This document shows positions 4,832 to 5,297 of a stretch of DNA of 5,297 nt, piece by piece (position 1 is the first letter of the stretch; each line of letters begins with the position of its first letter). The position numbers and the translations under genes are program-made. The notes beneath the pieces are model-generated. The model worked only from the letters and a program-made list of their open reading frames with translations, searched no databases and was not told where the DNA came from. The DNA lies in NCBI GenBank assembly GCA_017463035.1, contig JAFTPY010000212.1:1-5297 (forward strand). Reading direction: 5' to 3'. This stretch comes from Lachnospiraceae bacterium (GTDB taxonomy: Bacteria; Bacillota; Clostridia; Lachnospirales; Lachnospiraceae).

Positions 4832-5297
4832 AAGAAGTCCCCGCATCCTTTGTAAAATTTTCTTTTCCATACGGCTGATTTGTACCTGACTGACACCAAA
4901 CCGCGTCGCAATTTCCGTTTGAGTTTTGTTTTCAAAATAACGAAGCTCGATTAATTGTCTTTCTTCTTCCTGCAAAGCCTCTAACAACTGCTTCATCACC
5001 ATATGATTTACAATCTGTTCCGTGGCGTCCGTTTCCCCCGGAATCCGCTCGCCCAGCGTACTTTCCGAACCGTCCGGACGATTCACCGGCTTTGATAAGG
5101 ATTCCACCTCCGTGCAGGCTTCCATGGCACGTACAATTTCTTCCATACTCATCCCGGTAGCCGCCGCAATCTCCTCCAGCGTCGCATCTCTTCCCAGCTG
5201 CACCGAAAGCCGTTCTCCCGACGCCCGCAGCTTCATATTATTTTCTTTTAAGGTTCTGCTTACCTTTATCATGCCGTCATCGCGGAGAAACCGCTTG
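4826..5297 (-). CDS. sigF: RNA polymerase forespore sigma factor SigF, C-terminal part
   Basis: The last 156 residues of a sigma-70-family factor; the 5' end lies beyond the right edge. The fragment starts KRFLRDDGMIKVSRTLKE, typical of SigF just after region 2 (SigG usually has RRYLRDNNPIRVSR). Region 3 includes RDATLEEIAAATGMSMEEI and region 4 the helix-turn-helix FENKTQTEIATRFGVSQVQISRMEKKIL near the C-terminus, which binds the -35 element. SigF (SpoIIAC) is the first compartment-specific sigma factor of the forespore and is held inactive by SpoIIAB, whose gene normally lies just upstream. The position ahead of spoVAA is the same as in Bacillus, where spoIIA and spoVA are neighbours, and supports SigF over SigG. 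Confidence 0.93.
   Translation of the reverse strand, partial: KRFLRDDGMIKVSRTLKENNMKLRASGERLSVQLGRDATLEEIAAATGMSMEEIVRAMEACTEVESLSKPVNRPDGSESTLGERIPGETDATEQIVNHMVMKQLLEALQEEERQLIELRYFENKTQTEIATRFGVSQVQISRMEKKILQRMRGLLA

Noticed and set aside
4684..4935. 83-codon minus-strand frame overlapping the sigF end and the small membrane gene
   Set aside because: It lies in another frame over the sigF HTH region and the better small ORF; basic, low-complexity product with no start-site support.
1..5297. tRNA, rRNA, insertion sequence, attachment site or riboswitch
   Set aside because: No cloverleaf, rRNA segment, transposase, terminal inverted repeats or recognisable riboswitch core was seen by eye on either strand.

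Overview
The window comes from an endospore-forming Firmicute of class Clostridia, most probably a Lachnospiraceae-type gut anaerobe. The evidence is a sigF-spoVAA-spoVAB-spoVAC order, strong GGAGG-type ribosome binding sites, and a moderate base composition interrupted by an AT-rich island. The taxonomic call is an inference from gene content. Every supported gene is on the minus strand, so transcription runs from the right edge to the left edge.

Right part (5297 to 2890): the C-terminal half of the forespore sigma factor SigF (5' end outside the window), a small GTG-start membrane protein I do not recognise, then spoVAA, spoVAB and spoVAC. Genes from the small ORF to spoVAB overlap or nearly overlap. 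A good sigma-G-type promoter (GCATA, 18 bp, CATACTT) lies across the sigF stop codon and would drive the small ORF and the spoVA genes late in the forespore. The spoVA run ends after spoVAC at a strong intrinsic terminator; spoVAD and spoVAE are not in the window.

Middle part (2890 to 1597): an AT-rich stretch with a broken ATPase gene of the AAA_14/DUF4143 type. The Walker A N-terminus (44 codons) and the nuclease-like C-terminus (about 323 codons) are in different frames, and the section that normally lies between them, including Walker B, is missing. Upstream are three copies of an 11-bp repeat (TACGCAARGTA) spaced exactly 34 bp apart and laid over a predicted promoter and the ribosome binding site. 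Downstream is a hairpin plus T7 terminator.

Left part (1590 to 1): a tightly spaced NAD-salvage operon: nicotinamidase-type cysteine hydrolase (pncA), a short divergent PRPP-synthetase-like protein, and the N-terminus of a NAMPT-like phosphoribosyltransferase cut by the window edge. Its promoter (TTGACA, 17 bp, TATCAT) carries two copies of the palindrome TATCA-N3-TGATA, one in the spacer and one just after the predicted start site, as expected for a dedicated repressor. A private PRPP-synthetase-like enzyme next to a NAMPT-like enzyme recalls the paired genes of phage NAD-restoration pathways (NARP1-type). This operon and its operators are the most interesting part of the window.
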